From: Bacteroidota bacterium
GTDB taxonomy: Bacteria > Bacteroidota > Bacteroidia > Palsa-965
Direction: 5' to 3'
Length of the DNA: 64,000 nt
Assembly (NCBI GenBank): GCA_016194975.1
Contig: JACQAM010000025.1
Span: forward strand, 30,843-94,842
Under the pieces are notes generated by a model. That model had not been told where the DNA came from. It made no database searches and saw only the letters and a list, made by a program, of their open reading frames with translations. Below are positions 33,871 to 42,955 of this stretch, in pieces. Position numbers and translations under genes: made by a program. The number at the start of each line of letters is the position of its first letter. Within the stretch, counting starts at the first letter, position 1.

Positions 33871-34602
33871 TCACTCATCCTGCTCGTACGTGCGCACGTA
33901 ATAATGTTTCGGATGTGGCCGCATGGTTCTTTCTCCTTTCACCGAGAGTCCGACGGTTGCATTGATATAATATCCGTTGCGCATCCAACCCGGGTTGATA
34001 TGAACCTGCACATAACTGGAACGGAATAAAAAATAATAAGCACTAACTGAAAGTTCTATCCCTATCGTTCCGGGGTTCGCTTCCATTCCTGATAAAGTCT
34101 GGTTGAGTTTTCCCCCCGCCACCCATCCACCGGCACCAAGCAGCAGCGTAAAATTATCATGCATCACCACTTCACCTGAAAAATAAGAACGGAATTCGCC
34201 AACGGTGAGGTACTGGTGATAAACACTCGTGTGATAAGCAAGAACAACAGGTTGATTGCCGGATGAAACAGAAGTGACGGTTGCGATCTCATTGAAACGG
34301 TGAAACGAACTCAGTCCCCCGCCGATCTCCCATTGCATTTTATGAAGAAAAGGATACGTAAGAAAAACGCCTCCGTGAACCGCATCGCCAATACCATAAC
34401 GAATAGTTTGCGGAAGAAGATCAGGTCTCGGTGCGCGATTGATGAGCATCGGAGTCGCTTGCGTGTACTGGAGAAATCCAACATAGATTCCCACCCACAC
34501 CGGTCGCTTAACGATGAGCGTGTCGCCCGGATCGCGTTGCGCCTGCACATAAATGACTGAAAAAATAAAAATGAAAAACAGGAAAAATATTTTCCGGTGC
34601 AT
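33871..34602 (-). CDS. probable outer-membrane beta-barrel protein, unknown
   Basis: 243 residues with signal peptide MHRKIFFLFFIFIFSVIYVQA. The remainder alternates hydrophobic and polar residues in strands (PVWVGIYVGFLQYT, MQWEIGGGLSSFHRF, VQVHINPGWMRNGYYINATVG), consistent with a small outer-membrane barrel as in many Bacteroidota membrane proteins of unknown role. It has a promoter element only 4 nt upstream and is convergent with proline dehydrogenase. Confidence 0.75.
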   Translation of the reverse strand: MHRKIFFLFFIFIFSVIYVQAQRDPGDTLIVKRPVWVGIYVGFLQYTQATPMLINRAPRPDLLPQTIRYGIGDAVHGGVFLTYPFLHKMQWEIGGGLSSFHRFNEIATVTSVSSGNQPVVLAYHTSVYHQYLTVGEFRSYFSGEVVMHDNFTLLLGAGGWVAGGKLNQTLSGMEANPGTIGIELSVSAYYFLFRSSYVQVHINPGWMRNGYYINATVGLSVKGERTMRPHPKHYYVRTYEQDE

Positions 34603-34606
34603 GGCT

Positions 34607-34614
34607 CAAATATA
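34607..34614 (-). promoter_or_regulatory. Bacteroidota -7 element (TATATTTG), leaderless
   Basis: TATATTTG on the minus strand ends 4 nt before the ATG at 34602, placing the predicted transcription start on the start codon. Confidence 0.6.
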
Positions 34615-34737
34615 ATTCTGAAATTTCATTTATCACCGAAAGGTTAAATCAATAATCCCTGCGTGCGGGAAACACAATCGACATTCAACAATCAATTCGT
34701 ACCTTTACCCGACACACAAAAGGCGTCATTCTCACGT

Positions 34738-36039
34738 ATGAACAAGGCCTCTTCCACTATGGCATCTCCAGCATTGAAAGTAAGCCGTATGGCTGAAACG
34801 CTCATCGGTTCCGAGATCATCAAACTCGCTGCAGAGATCAATGAAAAGATCAAAAACGGGGAAACAGTTTACAATTTTACCATCGGCGATTTCAATCCGA
34901 AAATATTCCCCATTCCTGCAGCGCTGAAAAAAGAGATCATCAATGCCTATAATAATGATGAAACGAATTATCCTGCCGCCGACGGAATGCCAGATCTTCG
35001 CAAAGCCGTTTCAAATCTCATTGAGAAAAAACAGGGACTGAAATATTCTGCCGATGAAATTCTGATTGCCGGTGGTGCACGCCCTGTTATTTACGCAGTG
35101 TATGTGACGCTCATGGAACCCGGAGAAAAAGTTTTATTTCCCGTTCCGTCGTGGAATAACAACCACTACACGCACATGAGCACCGGCGATTATTCGAATC
35201 AGGTATTCGTTGAAACTTCGCCCGAAAATAAATTTATGCCCACTGCTGCCGAACTCGCACCTCATCTGAAAGATGTCGCGCTTGTTGCAGTTTGTTCGCC
35301 GCTCAATCCTACCGGCACCACTTTTTCAAAAAAAGATCTCGGCGAAATATGCGACCTGATCATTGCAGAAAATATTCGCCGCGGGCCCGGCCGCAAACCA
35401 CTTTATCTTCTTTACGACCAGATCTACTGGGCCCTCACTTATGGCGAAACAAAACATCATGACCCGGTTTCACTTCGCCCGGAAATGCGCGACTACACTA
35501 TTTACGTAGATGGAATTTCAAAATCGCTGGCGGCTACAGGCGTGCGCGTAGGTTGGGCCATGGGGCCAAAAATTATTATTGATAATATGAAATCCATTCT
35601 CTCGCATGTGGGAGCGTGGGCGCCGCGTGCGGAACAGGTTGCCACGGCAAAATTTCTGAACGATCTTGATGCATACACTTCTTTCCTCACGGAAATGAAA
35701 ACGAAGATCAATGCGCGGCTCGTTGCTTTTCACAATGGAATTCAGCGATTGAAACAAAAAGGATTCCGTGTGGATTCCATTGCACCCGAAGCGGCGATCT
35801 ATCTCACCATCCGGTTTCATCTTCACGGGCAAAAAACTGCAGATGGAAAAATTCTTGTCACCACGCGTGATGTAACCAAGTACATTCTTGACGAAGCGAA
35901 AATTGCTGTCGTACCTTTTTATGCTTTCGGTTCTTCACCCGATTCAAGCTGGTATCGTCTTTCAGTAGGAACATGCAAACTCGAAGAGATGGATACCATC
36001 ATTGCGAGTCTCGAAAAAGCGCTCGAAAAACTTTCCTGA
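34738..36039 (+). CDS. PLP-dependent aminotransferase class I/II
   Basis: About 433 residues from the ATG at 34738; a longer frame to 34663 lacks conservation features. Fold-type I features are YNFTIGDFNPKIFP, YPAADGMPDLRKAVS, ILIAGGARPVIYAVY, CSPLNPTGTTFSKKDL and the PLP lysine in YVDGISKSLAATGVRVGW, with the final WYRLSVGT arginine region. It transfers an amino group between an amino acid and a 2-oxo acid; substrate not determinable (aspartate or aromatic types are closest in pattern). The next gene starts 34 nt downstream and may be co-transcribed. Confidence 0.92.
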   Translation: MNKASSTMASPALKVSRMAETLIGSEIIKLAAEINEKIKNGETVYNFTIGDFNPKIFPIPAALKKEIINAYNNDETNYPAADGMPDLRKAVSNLIEKKQGLKYSADEILIAGGARPVIYAVYVTLMEPGEKVLFPVPSWNNNHYTHMSTGDYSNQVFVETSPENKFMPTAAELAPHLKDVALVAVCSPLNPTGTTFSKKDLGEICDLIIAENIRRGPGRKPLYLLYDQIYWALTYGETKHHDPVSLRPEMRDYTIYVDGISKSLAATGVRVGWAMGPKIIIDNMKSILSHVGAWAPRAEQVATAKFLNDLDAYTSFLTEMKTKINARLVAFHNGIQRLKQKGFRVDSIAPEAAIYLTIRFHLHGQKTADGKILVTTRDVTKYILDEAKIAVVPFYAFGSSPDSSWYRLSVGTCKLEEMDTIIASLEKALEKLS

Positions 36040-36073
36040 TCCGGAATTATTCATTCATACGGGAATTTCTCCA

Positions 36074-37165
36074 ATGAAAAACAATCGTTACTGTGTGATC
36101 ATGGCTGGTGGGGTCGGAACGCGTTTCTGGCCTATGAGCCGCACCAATCACCCGAAACAATTCATTGACGTGCTCGGCACCGGAGAAACATTGCTGCAGG
36201 CCACCTTCTCACGCTCATTGCGCATTTGTCCTGCAAAAAATATTCTCGTTGTTACCAATGAACATTATAAAAAATTAGTGAAGCAGCAAGTGCCGCAGAT
36301 CCCTGAAGAAAATATTCTCTGTGAACCGGCAAGAAAAAATACGGCGACCTGCATTGCTTATGCAACGTGGAAGATAAACAGCATCAATCCTGATGCGATC
36401 ATGGTCATTGCTCCCTCCGATCATCTCATCACGAAAGAAGATACGTATGTGAAAGCGATCAAATCTTGCATGACTGTCTCTAGAGGAAAAGATTGCCTCA
36501 TCACGATCGGTATAAAACCTACGCGGCCCGATACCGGTTACGGTTACATTCAATTCGTGGAAACCGATGAGGCAGGAAAAGACAAGCGCATCAAGAAAGT
36601 GAAAACGTTCACCGAAAAACCGGATCACGACATGGCGGAATTTTTTCTTCGCAGCGGAGATTTTCTCTGGAACGCAGGAATTTTTGTGAGCAGCATCCGC
36701 AGTATGATGAATGCATTTGAAAAACTTGCACCCGAAACTGCACAGATATTCAATGAAGGCGATGGAAAATGGAATTCAAAAAATGAAGATGCATTCCTGA
36801 AAGATGCTTACGGCCGCTGCAAGAATATTTCCATCGACTACGCGATCATGGAAAAAGCAAAAAATGTTTTCGTACGTTCCTCCATCATCGGCTGGTCTGA
36901 TCTCGGAACGTGGGGATCATTGTACACACACATCAAGCAGGATGAAAAAGGAAATGCCGTCGTTGGAAAACAAGTGATGCTTTACGATTCTAACAATTGC
37001 ATTGTGCATGTTCCGAAGGAAAAACTTGTTTTGATAGAAGGGCTTGACGATTATATTGTAGTGGAATCAGATAATATTCTTCTCATTTGTAAAAAACAGG
37101 ATGAGCAGCAGATCCGGACTTTTGTGAATGATGTGAAGAGTGCGAAAGGCGATAAATTCGTATAG
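36074..37165 (+). CDS. mannose-1-phosphate guanylyltransferase
   Basis: 363 residues from MKNNRYCVIMAGGVGTRFWP, whose GGxGTRxWPxSR motif is the GTP-binding signature of ManC-type nucleotidyltransferases. FIDVLG, CEPARKNTATCIAYA, MVIAPSDHLIT, FTEKPDHDMAEFFL, FLWNAGIFV and SIDYAIMEKAKNVFV follow in family order. It makes GDP-mannose for glycan synthesis, consistent with the two glycosyltransferases upstream. It lacks the isomerase half of bifunctional enzymes, as usual in Bacteroidota. Confidence 0.95.
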   Translation: MKNNRYCVIMAGGVGTRFWPMSRTNHPKQFIDVLGTGETLLQATFSRSLRICPAKNILVVTNEHYKKLVKQQVPQIPEENILCEPARKNTATCIAYATWKINSINPDAIMVIAPSDHLITKEDTYVKAIKSCMTVSRGKDCLITIGIKPTRPDTGYGYIQFVETDEAGKDKRIKKVKTFTEKPDHDMAEFFLRSGDFLWNAGIFVSSIRSMMNAFEKLAPETAQIFNEGDGKWNSKNEDAFLKDAYGRCKNISIDYAIMEKAKNVFVRSSIIGWSDLGTWGSLYTHIKQDEKGNAVVGKQVMLYDSNNCIVHVPKEKLVLIEGLDDYIVVESDNILLICKKQDEQQIRTFVNDVKSAKGDKFV

Positions 37166-37180
37166 CGGGAATGGAATGCG

Positions 37181-37205
37181 CCCTTCGACTTCGCTCAGGA
37201 CGACA
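37181..37205. repeat. CTTCGACTTCGCTCAGGACG interspersed repeat
   Basis: A 25-base copy of a phrase (CCTTCGACTTCGCTCAGGAC) that is very common between genes in many environmental bacteria. A related form, CTGAGCCCGTCGAAGGG, is embedded in the element at 29200. It lies 15 nt after the mannose-1-phosphate guanylyltransferase stop. Confidence 0.55.
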
Positions 37206-37279
37206 TGCGAAAATGCGAAAGTCAGAATGTGGATATTGATCTGAATCATCTTTGGCGCTCCGATAATTAACCATTTTTG

Positions 37280-37312
37280 TTTGTGTCTTTAACCTCAACT
37301 GTTATACATTTG
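37280..37312 (+). promoter_or_regulatory. complete Bacteroidota promoter (TTTG-21-TACATTTG)
   Basis: A -33 TTTG (37280-37283) and -7 TACATTTG (37305-37312) are separated by 21 nt, close to the Bacteroides consensus. The ATG of the repeat-protein gene is 18 nt further on. Confidence 0.65.
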
Positions 37313-37330
37313 GTATAAATCCTATCGACC

Positions 37331-37753
37331 ATGAAAACAAAACTCCTTTTTCTTTCAGTGCTTTCACTGATCATTTGTTCCGCTTCAAACCTGTCGGCAC
37401 AAACCATTACTAATTCCGGATATTCTACAACCGGTTATGTCAAGTCAGACGGAACGATCGAGAATTCTTCTTACGCAACTGTCGGTTACATCAAGAGCGA
37501 CGGAACAATTGAAGATGCAAGCTATGCCACCATCGGTTATATCAAAAGTGATGGCACCATTGAAAATTCAAGTTATTCTACAGTCGGTTATGTGAAGGAT
37601 GATGGCACAGTGGAGAATTCATCTTATTCAACTATCGGTTATGTAAAATCAGACGGCACTGTGGAAGATGCAAGTTATTCCACGATAGGCCATGCCGACG
37701 GAGTTCCTATGACCTGGGCAGCGGTAGTTTTCTTTTTCTTTTCTTTTAAGTAG
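37331..37753 (+). CDS. exported 17-residue-repeat protein with hydrophobic C-terminus
   Basis: 140 residues with signal peptide MKTKLLFLSVLSLIICSASN ending at LSAQ. From residue 31 come five 17-residue repeats of the pattern YSTIGYVKSDGTIENSS, with alternating NSS and DAS endings, plus a partial sixth. The rigid period with Gly, Asp-Gly and aromatic positions suggests stacked beta-hairpins or a small closed beta structure. The protein ends in a short hydrophobic run (AAVVFFFFSFK). I do not recognise a named family with certainty. It has the best promoter in the window, and its stop is followed directly by AGGGAACGGAATGTGCGG words. Confidence 0.8.
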   Translation: MKTKLLFLSVLSLIICSASNLSAQTITNSGYSTTGYVKSDGTIENSSYATVGYIKSDGTIEDASYATIGYIKSDGTIENSSYSTVGYVKDDGTVENSSYSTIGYVKSDGTVEDASYSTIGHADGVPMTWAAVVFFFFSFK

Positions 37754-37796
37754 AGGGAACGGAATGTGCGGATGAGAATTTTCTATTTAATTTTTT

Positions 37797-37884
37797 GGCG
37801 TGTCCCTTCGGGCCGGGCTATCCGTTCCAAGTCCGTCCACGCACTACCAACACGCTTCGGGCTTTCCACTGCTATCCCTCACGC
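37797..37884 (+). other. bounded intergenic element, copy 2
   Basis: It begins GGCGTGTCCCTTCGGGCCGG, continues GGCTATCCG, and ends CCACTGCTATCCCTCACGC. The termini GGCGTG and CACGC are near-complementary. It is the shortest of the three copies, with a different central loop. It lies between the repeat protein and the convergent CAP gene. Confidence 0.72.
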
Positions 37885-37925
37885 AATACCTGTTTTCATA
37901 TTCACACATCCGATAATTTACACAT

Positions 37926-38930
37926 TTATTTTTCCGGATCGAAGATCGTAAACGAATAAGAATAGCTTTTATATTTCCCGTTCACTTTCACATTACTGAT
38001 GGTCACTGTAATTTTTTTGTCCAGCAATCCTAAATCTGAAAAAGCTTTTTTCTTCGTTGGCATATCGTAATAATTGTAATCGAAATCTTCCCGCAATTTA
38101 TTAATGTTCCAAACCAGTGTTGGATCGCCGTACTGTGCTGCTGTCGAACGACAGACAATAACACAAGCCACATGTTCGTCGCCGGCCGTTACAGCAACCG
38201 CCGCTGATCTGAAATCTGCTCCGCCGGGCATAGAAAAACTCCATTTGGGAAAAACCACTTCGTAAGGAACATATCCGTTGAAAGGGTACGCAAAATATTC
38301 CGGAACTTTTCCGCGGTACGTTGCCGTGTCGTGATCGTTTCCATCGTCAGCAGAAAAAACCTTGGTAGCATAAGTGCCATCAGTGATTCCTATTCCCATT
38401 TTCACAGCTTCTGAATTCAGCAACCATCTCCGGTGACCGCAGTCATTGTTTGAAGTACTGCCATCTTGTATCTCATCGTTAATAAGAATCTCGATTCCCT
38501 TTCCAACAGTCGTTGAGAGGTTGCTCGTGTTGGCGCCTATCTTTCCATCATCGGAGTAACATTTCATTCCCGGTCCAGGATCATGATTGAGCTCGTCGTT
38601 CGCATACATTATGAACGCGGCGGCCTGTGCGTAATGATTCCAGTTGGAATCAAGAACGATGTCGTCGTGAATTCCGGCAAGCCGGCGAAAATAATTTATG
38701 CGCATGAGCAATTTCCTGTAAACTTCGCCCGGAACTCTTCCCGGTTTACATCCTTGTATATTTCCTGTCCAGTGCAGCTGGTCGGTGGAAGTGAATTGTG
38801 TTTCTGCAATATTTTTTTTGTAATCGTCGGCAGCCTGTTTTCTCAGTGCGGCATCATTGTCAATGAAAGAAAAATCGGCCAGCGTAAAAACGATCGCGAA
38901 TAAAAAAAGGAGAATGAATTTATTTTTCAT
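37926..38930 (-). CDS. secreted CAP (SCP-like) domain protein
   Basis: 334 residues with an N-terminal signal sequence (MKNKFILLFLFAIVFTLADF). The CAP/SCP-PR1 fold is indicated by LLMRINYFRRLAGIHDDIVL, NHYAQAAAFIMYANDELNH and the signature NDCGHRRWLLN with the conserved His-Arg-Arg-Trp. A C-terminal ~120-residue beta-rich extension (WSFSMPGGADFRSAAVAV) follows. Bacterial CAP proteins are exported and of varied, mostly unknown function. Single gene. Confidence 0.9.
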   Translation of the reverse strand: MKNKFILLFLFAIVFTLADFSFIDNDAALRKQAADDYKKNIAETQFTSTDQLHWTGNIQGCKPGRVPGEVYRKLLMRINYFRRLAGIHDDIVLDSNWNHYAQAAAFIMYANDELNHDPGPGMKCYSDDGKIGANTSNLSTTVGKGIEILINDEIQDGSTSNNDCGHRRWLLNSEAVKMGIGITDGTYATKVFSADDGNDHDTATYRGKVPEYFAYPFNGYVPYEVVFPKWSFSMPGGADFRSAAVAVTAGDEHVACVIVCRSTAAQYGDPTLVWNINKLREDFDYNYYDMPTKKKAFSDLGLLDKKITVTISNVKVNGKYKSYSYSFTIFDPEK

Positions 38931-39007
38931 AGTAGTATAACGAATTACCCTCCCGTTTATTGAATTTCATTCCCGATTTCCCAACGTGAAATCAAAAATT
39001 AAAAATC

Positions 39008-39637
39008 TCAATTTCCTTTATTGGGTTGTTTTCCGGGCACATAACCTTTGTAGGCGCCGGAAAGGTATCCATCAATTCTCAGGCCAATGATAAAATTCTT
39101 CGGAGTGTAATCGAAAAATGCGGCCAGTCCGACTCCGTCGGCATATTCTATTTTTTTTATGAACTGGAATTCGCCGAAGAAACCGAATGACTTCACTGCT
39201 GAACTTTCATAAAGTCCCGGCGCGAAATATTTATACTGCACCGAATAAGATGGCGATGCGATCACCGCATAATGAAATTTTGTATTCTGGTGGCGGATCG
39301 GGATGTAACCGAGATGAATTTCATAATTGTTGAACAATCCATAATTATCGCCGGAAAGAAATCCGCCGCCGTTCAAATAAATACTCTTGATGTGAAAATT
39401 GAAATCGGCGCCCATCACAAATTGCAACTTCGGGTTATTGGTGTAAAAAGAATATCCTGCACCGAAATTCACCCAGTTGTCCCACACTTTGTATCGCTTG
39501 TTGTTGAGAATGAATTCCTGCTTGTAATTTTTTTTCACCACCGTCTTCACTCCTGAAGTATCCTGCGCAAAAATTTTTCGCGGAAAGAGAATCGTGGAAA
39601 AAATAAAAAATAAAATGACGGGAGTTATTCTGGGCAT
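39008..39637 (-). CDS. exported protein, probable outer-membrane barrel
   Basis: 209 residues from MPRITPVILFFIFSTILFPR, a signal peptide ending IFAQ. The mature part has repeated aromatic, strand-like segments (WVNFGAGYSFYTNN, IYLNGGGFLSGDNYG, FHYAVIASPSYSVQYKY, IIGLRIDGYLSGAYKG), as in small outer-membrane beta-barrels of Bacteroidota. The frame extends 24 codons upstream without a better start. No specific family recognised. Confidence 0.75.
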   Translation of the reverse strand: MPRITPVILFFIFSTILFPRKIFAQDTSGVKTVVKKNYKQEFILNNKRYKVWDNWVNFGAGYSFYTNNPKLQFVMGADFNFHIKSIYLNGGGFLSGDNYGLFNNYEIHLGYIPIRHQNTKFHYAVIASPSYSVQYKYFAPGLYESSAVKSFGFFGEFQFIKKIEYADGVGLAAFFDYTPKNFIIGLRIDGYLSGAYKGYVPGKQPNKGN

Positions 39638-39709
39638 ATTGATATAAAGATAATCAAGGTGGTAAATTATCGCATCACCTGTTATAAACCCGGAACAACC
39701 ACTTAACAC

Positions 39710-39764
39710 AATTACAGAATTACGAATTACGTTTTTGTAATTCTGTAATTTGTAATTCTGTAAT
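39710..39764. repeat. AATTACAGAATTAC palindrome at the fumC stop
   Basis: On the minus strand the fumC stop TAA is followed without a gap by TTACAGAATTACAAATTACA, then its inverted counterpart built from CGTAATTCGTAATTCTG. It is one of the clearest stop-adjacent word palindromes. Confidence 0.82.
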
Positions 39765-41161
39765 TATTTCATTGAGCCCACCATGTCTTCCGGTTTTACC
39801 CATTGATCGAATTGTTCCGGGGTAACGTACCCAAGTTCAACCGCAGTTTGCTTCAGTGTTTTTCCTTCTTTGTGCGCTTTCTTTGCGATCTCCGCCGATT
39901 TGTAATAACCGATGTGCGTGTTCAGCGCAGTCACGAGCATCAGTGAATTTTCCATGTGCATTTTAATGATGGGAAGATTCGGCTCAATTCCCTGCGCACA
40001 TTTTTCAGTGAACGACACGCACGCATCACCGAGCAGGCGCGCACTCTGCAGAACATTCGCAGCGATCAGCGGTTTGAAAACATTCAGTTCAAAATGCCCA
40101 TTGCTTCCTCCAATGGAAACTGCCACATCATTTCCCATCACCTGCGCGCACACCATCGTGAGCGCTTCCGGTTGCGTTGGATTTACTTTTCCCGGCATGA
40201 TGGAAGAACCGGGCTCATTATCGGGAATAATTATTTCGCCGATGCCGGAACGCGGGCCCGAACTGAGCATGCGGATATCATTGGCGATTTTCATCAATGC
40301 AACTGCGGAACGTTTGAGCGCGGAAGAAAGTTCAACCATCGCATCGTGTGCAGCAAGCGCTTCAAATTTATTCGGCGCAGTAATGAACGGATGCCCGGTG
40401 AACTCCGCAATTTTTTTTGCGACGAGTACATCGTAACCTTTCGGAGTATTCAATCCTGTTCCCACTGCAGTTCCACCGAGTGCAAGTTCGCGCACCATTT
40501 CCAATGCATTTTTTATTGCGCGGATACTGTTGGTGATCTGCTGCGCGTAACCGGAAAATTCCTGGCCGAGCGTGAGTGGCGTTGCATCCATGAAATGTGT
40601 TCTTCCTGTTTTCACCACGCTGTTCCATCCTGCTGCTTTTTTCGCAAGTGCATCGCGGAGTTTTTCCATTCCCGGAATCGTTACTTCACTTGCGAGCTTG
40701 TAAGCGGCAATGTGCATCGCCGTAGGATAAGTATCGTTCGACGATTGCGATTTGTTCACATCATCATTCGGATTGAGAATTTTTTTCTCGTCAGTAAGTT
40801 TTCCTCCCGAGAGTACGTGTGCGCGATAGGCGATCACTTCATTCGCATTCATATTGCTCTGCGTTCCCGATCCGGTTTGCCAGATCACCAATGGGAATTG
40901 ATCATCGAGTTTGTGTGCAAGAATTTCATCGCACACCTGCGAAATGAGATCGCATTTTGATTTTTCGAGAACACCAAGTTCTACATTCGCATGCGCCGCG
41001 GCTTTTTTCAGGTAAGCGAATGCATGAATAATTTCTTTCGGCATGCTGGCTTCGGGGCCAATCTTGAAATTATTTCTCGAGCGTTCGGTTTGTGCTCCCC
41101 AGTATTTATCGGCGGGAACTTTCACTTCGCCCATGGTGTCTTTTTCGATTCTAAATTCCAT
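39764..41161 (-). CDS. fumC: class II fumarate hydratase FumC
   Basis: 465 residues; interconverts fumarate and malate in the TCA cycle. The superfamily signature [20 protein letters not shown] is intact, with [32 protein letters not shown] and the catalytic-site region [21 protein letters not shown]. Length and N-terminus ([20 protein letters not shown]) are standard for the class. It is the housekeeping gene flanking the putative acquired ATPase/TOPRIM pair. Confidence 0.97.
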   Translation of the reverse strand: MEFRIEKDTMGEVKVPADKYWGAQTERSRNNFKIGPEASMPKEIIHAFAYLKKAAAHANVELGVLEKSKCDLISQVCDEILAHKLDDQFPLVIWQTGSGTQSNMNANEVIAYRAHVLSGGKLTDEKKILNPNDDVNKSQSSNDTYPTAMHIAAYKLASEVTIPGMEKLRDALAKKAAGWNSVVKTGRTHFMDATPLTLGQEFSGYAQQITNSIRAIKNALEMVRELALGGTAVGTGLNTPKGYDVLVAKKIAEFTGHPFITAPNKFEALAAHDAMVELSSALKRSAVALMKIANDIRMLSSGPRSGIGEIIIPDNEPGSSIMPGKVNPTQPEALTMVCAQVMGNDVAVSIGGSNGHFELNVFKPLIAANVLQSARLLGDACVSFTEKCAQGIEPNLPIIKMHMENSLMLVTALNTHIGYYKSAEIAKKAHKEGKTLKQTAVELGYVTPEQFDQWVKPEDMVGSMK

Positions 41162-41170
41162 TGTGATTAT

Positions 41171-41749
41171 TTATTTTATTCGTTTTTCGAAAAGAGCTAC
41201 GAATTCAGAAAAGAAGCGTACACTCTTAATTTTATTAAAGTCAATTGTTTTAAATAAATCTGGGCAATCGCTTTGCTGATAACCACAAAGTGATTTAAGA
41301 AATCCTTTTGGATCAGACTTGTGCATCGGATCGATAGGATCTAGATTTGAATTAGGATATACCAAATTAATTCCAAATTTTTTGTTGATTGGCTCCAAAT
41401 CGGCAAGCAACAATGTTTCCATTTCGAAAATGCACAAAAGAAATACCGCATTTTGTGTAACAGCATTACCAAGTGAATACATTTTTGTTAGACAATCGCT
41501 GATTTTTTTATGCTCTGTTTCCAAAGCATCCGAATCTCTAATCAAAACAACAAAATCAGGTTTTTCGAATTCGTACTCAAATTGAAGTTGATCCACTGTT
41601 TTCGAACCTTCCTTTATATCATCCAATTGACCACCTGTCCGATTTCTTATTAGCGGAAAAAAATCAAATTTTCCAGAATAAATTCTTGAAAAGAGATTTG
41701 AAAATGAATTCGTATCATTTGGATTTTCTCCAATAAGGCCTACTCTCAT
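41171..41749 (-). CDS. TOPRIM-like protein (DUF4276-like), putative defence effector
   Basis: 192 residues. GLIGENPND near the start puts a Glu (E8) where TOPRIM nucleases have the catalytic Glu, and VVLIRDSDALETE gives the DxD pair (D72, D74). IFEMETLLLADLEPINKKFG resembles the ExExWLLAD segment of DUF4276 and related effector proteins. The gene lies 10 nt after the ATPase gene and ends 9 nt before fumC, so the pair is co-transcribed. The order ATPase then TOPRIM is that of PARIS (AriA-AriB) and AbiL-type systems. A nuclease role is inferred from fold motifs only. Confidence 0.65.
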   Translation of the reverse strand: MRVGLIGENPNDTNSFSNLFSRIYSGKFDFFPLIRNRTGGQLDDIKEGSKTVDQLQFEYEFEKPDFVVLIRDSDALETEHKKISDCLTKMYSLGNAVTQNAVFLLCIFEMETLLLADLEPINKKFGINLVYPNSNLDPIDPMHKSDPKGFLKSLCGYQQSDCPDLFKTIDFNKIKSVRFFSEFVALFEKRIK

Positions 41750-41759
41750 AGCGACTAAT

Positions 41760-42932
41760 CTAAATTTTCTCTAAATCTGAGTGAGTCCAATACAAGCTTA
41801 AGTAACCGACCTTATCCAAATAGCCGAGTGCCTTTTTATTTTCTTTTTCATTAAGATGTCGTAATTGGGTTCCGTTCTTACCATCGTATGAACATAGAAT
41901 TATTTTTCCAAGTTCTTCGCGCTCCAATACGTCCAACACCACAGGAGAGTGTGAAGTAAGTATGATTTGTTTATTTTGTGATTCTTCTTTAATGATTTGC
42001 ATTAATTTGTAAAGCTGATTAGGATGAATTCCCAACTCAGGTTCTTCTATCATCACAATCCTATCTTGATTTTTTGAACCAAGATCAATCTTCGTTTTCT
42101 CTTCCAAATATTTTTTGAGATCAATTAAATCAAATAAAACTGTTATAACTCGCTTTGTTCCATCAGATAATTCTCGATAATTATTCCACCGGTCATTTGT
42201 ATAAAATTCAAAAAATAAATTATTTACAGTTAATCTGCTATCAACTAATTCAATGTTAAATGATTCGGCAACTCTTACCTTTTCAATCGCACTACATTTA
42301 CCTAAATAGCTTAAAAAATACTGCGAGGTATAATCTAAGATCTCCTTCCAAGATTGCTTAATATTTTGAATATCACAACTGGCAAGAGCAAACTCAAGAT
42401 ATAACGAAGAAAATAAGCGATAAGCACCACTAGTGTTTTCATCAAACAACTTCATTACTTGTAAAAACTGAGGTTCGCTGGGATTGAATTCTACTGAGCC
42501 GGAAAAGGATTCGCTCAGGAATAGTACGATTTTAGGATACCCGTGATGGGTTTTATTTCGAAAATATGTTTTAGATTTTTTCTTGTCAAGTATTTTATCT
42601 AAATCGGAATATTTGAAAATTTCTCTCGAAGTTCCTGAAGCCAAATCTTCAACTTCAAATCTTACATTACCCTTCTCGTCATTGATTAATTCCGTTTCAG
42701 TTGAAGGGTTATTAATTGCTTTGAGGGTAAATTCGTTATCAAATTCAATCTCGGCAGAAAATTTTGAATAGGTTTTAGTAAAAGATAAATTCAAGGTTGA
42801 ATGAAGAAAATTTAGAAAATTGGTTTTCCCACTTCCATTATCTCCAATAATAATATTCAATCCAGGTTCAAAATTAACATCAAGTTTCTTGATGGTACGA
42901 TACCCAGACATTTTAACCGACTTAATAAGCAT
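41760..42932 (-). CDS. AAA-family ATPase, OLD/AriA-like
   Basis: 390 residues of the SMC/OLD-related ABC-type ATPase class. Walker A is GDNGSGKT (30-37), the signature-like motif LSDGTKR (255-261), Walker B IVMIEEPELGIHP (292-304) and the H-switch TSHSP (326-330). The region between is a variable helical insert. There is no TOPRIM domain at the C-terminus; that activity appears to be the separate downstream protein. AT content is clearly higher than in fumC or prfB. It probably senses an infection signal and controls the effector at 41171, but this is inference. Confidence 0.82.
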   Translation of the reverse strand: MLIKSVKMSGYRTIKKLDVNFEPGLNIIIGDNGSGKTNFLNFLHSTLNLSFTKTYSKFSAEIEFDNEFTLKAINNPSTETELINDEKGNVRFEVEDLASGTSREIFKYSDLDKILDKKKSKTYFRNKTHHGYPKIVLFLSESFSGSVEFNPSEPQFLQVMKLFDENTSGAYRLFSSLYLEFALASCDIQNIKQSWKEILDYTSQYFLSYLGKCSAIEKVRVAESFNIELVDSRLTVNNLFFEFYTNDRWNNYRELSDGTKRVITVLFDLIDLKKYLEEKTKIDLGSKNQDRIVMIEEPELGIHPNQLYKLMQIIKEESQNKQIILTSHSPVVLDVLEREELGKIILCSYDGKNGTQLRHLNEKENKKALGYLDKVGYLSLYWTHSDLEKI

Positions 42933-42955
42933 AGTTTAATTTTTTATAAAATTAA

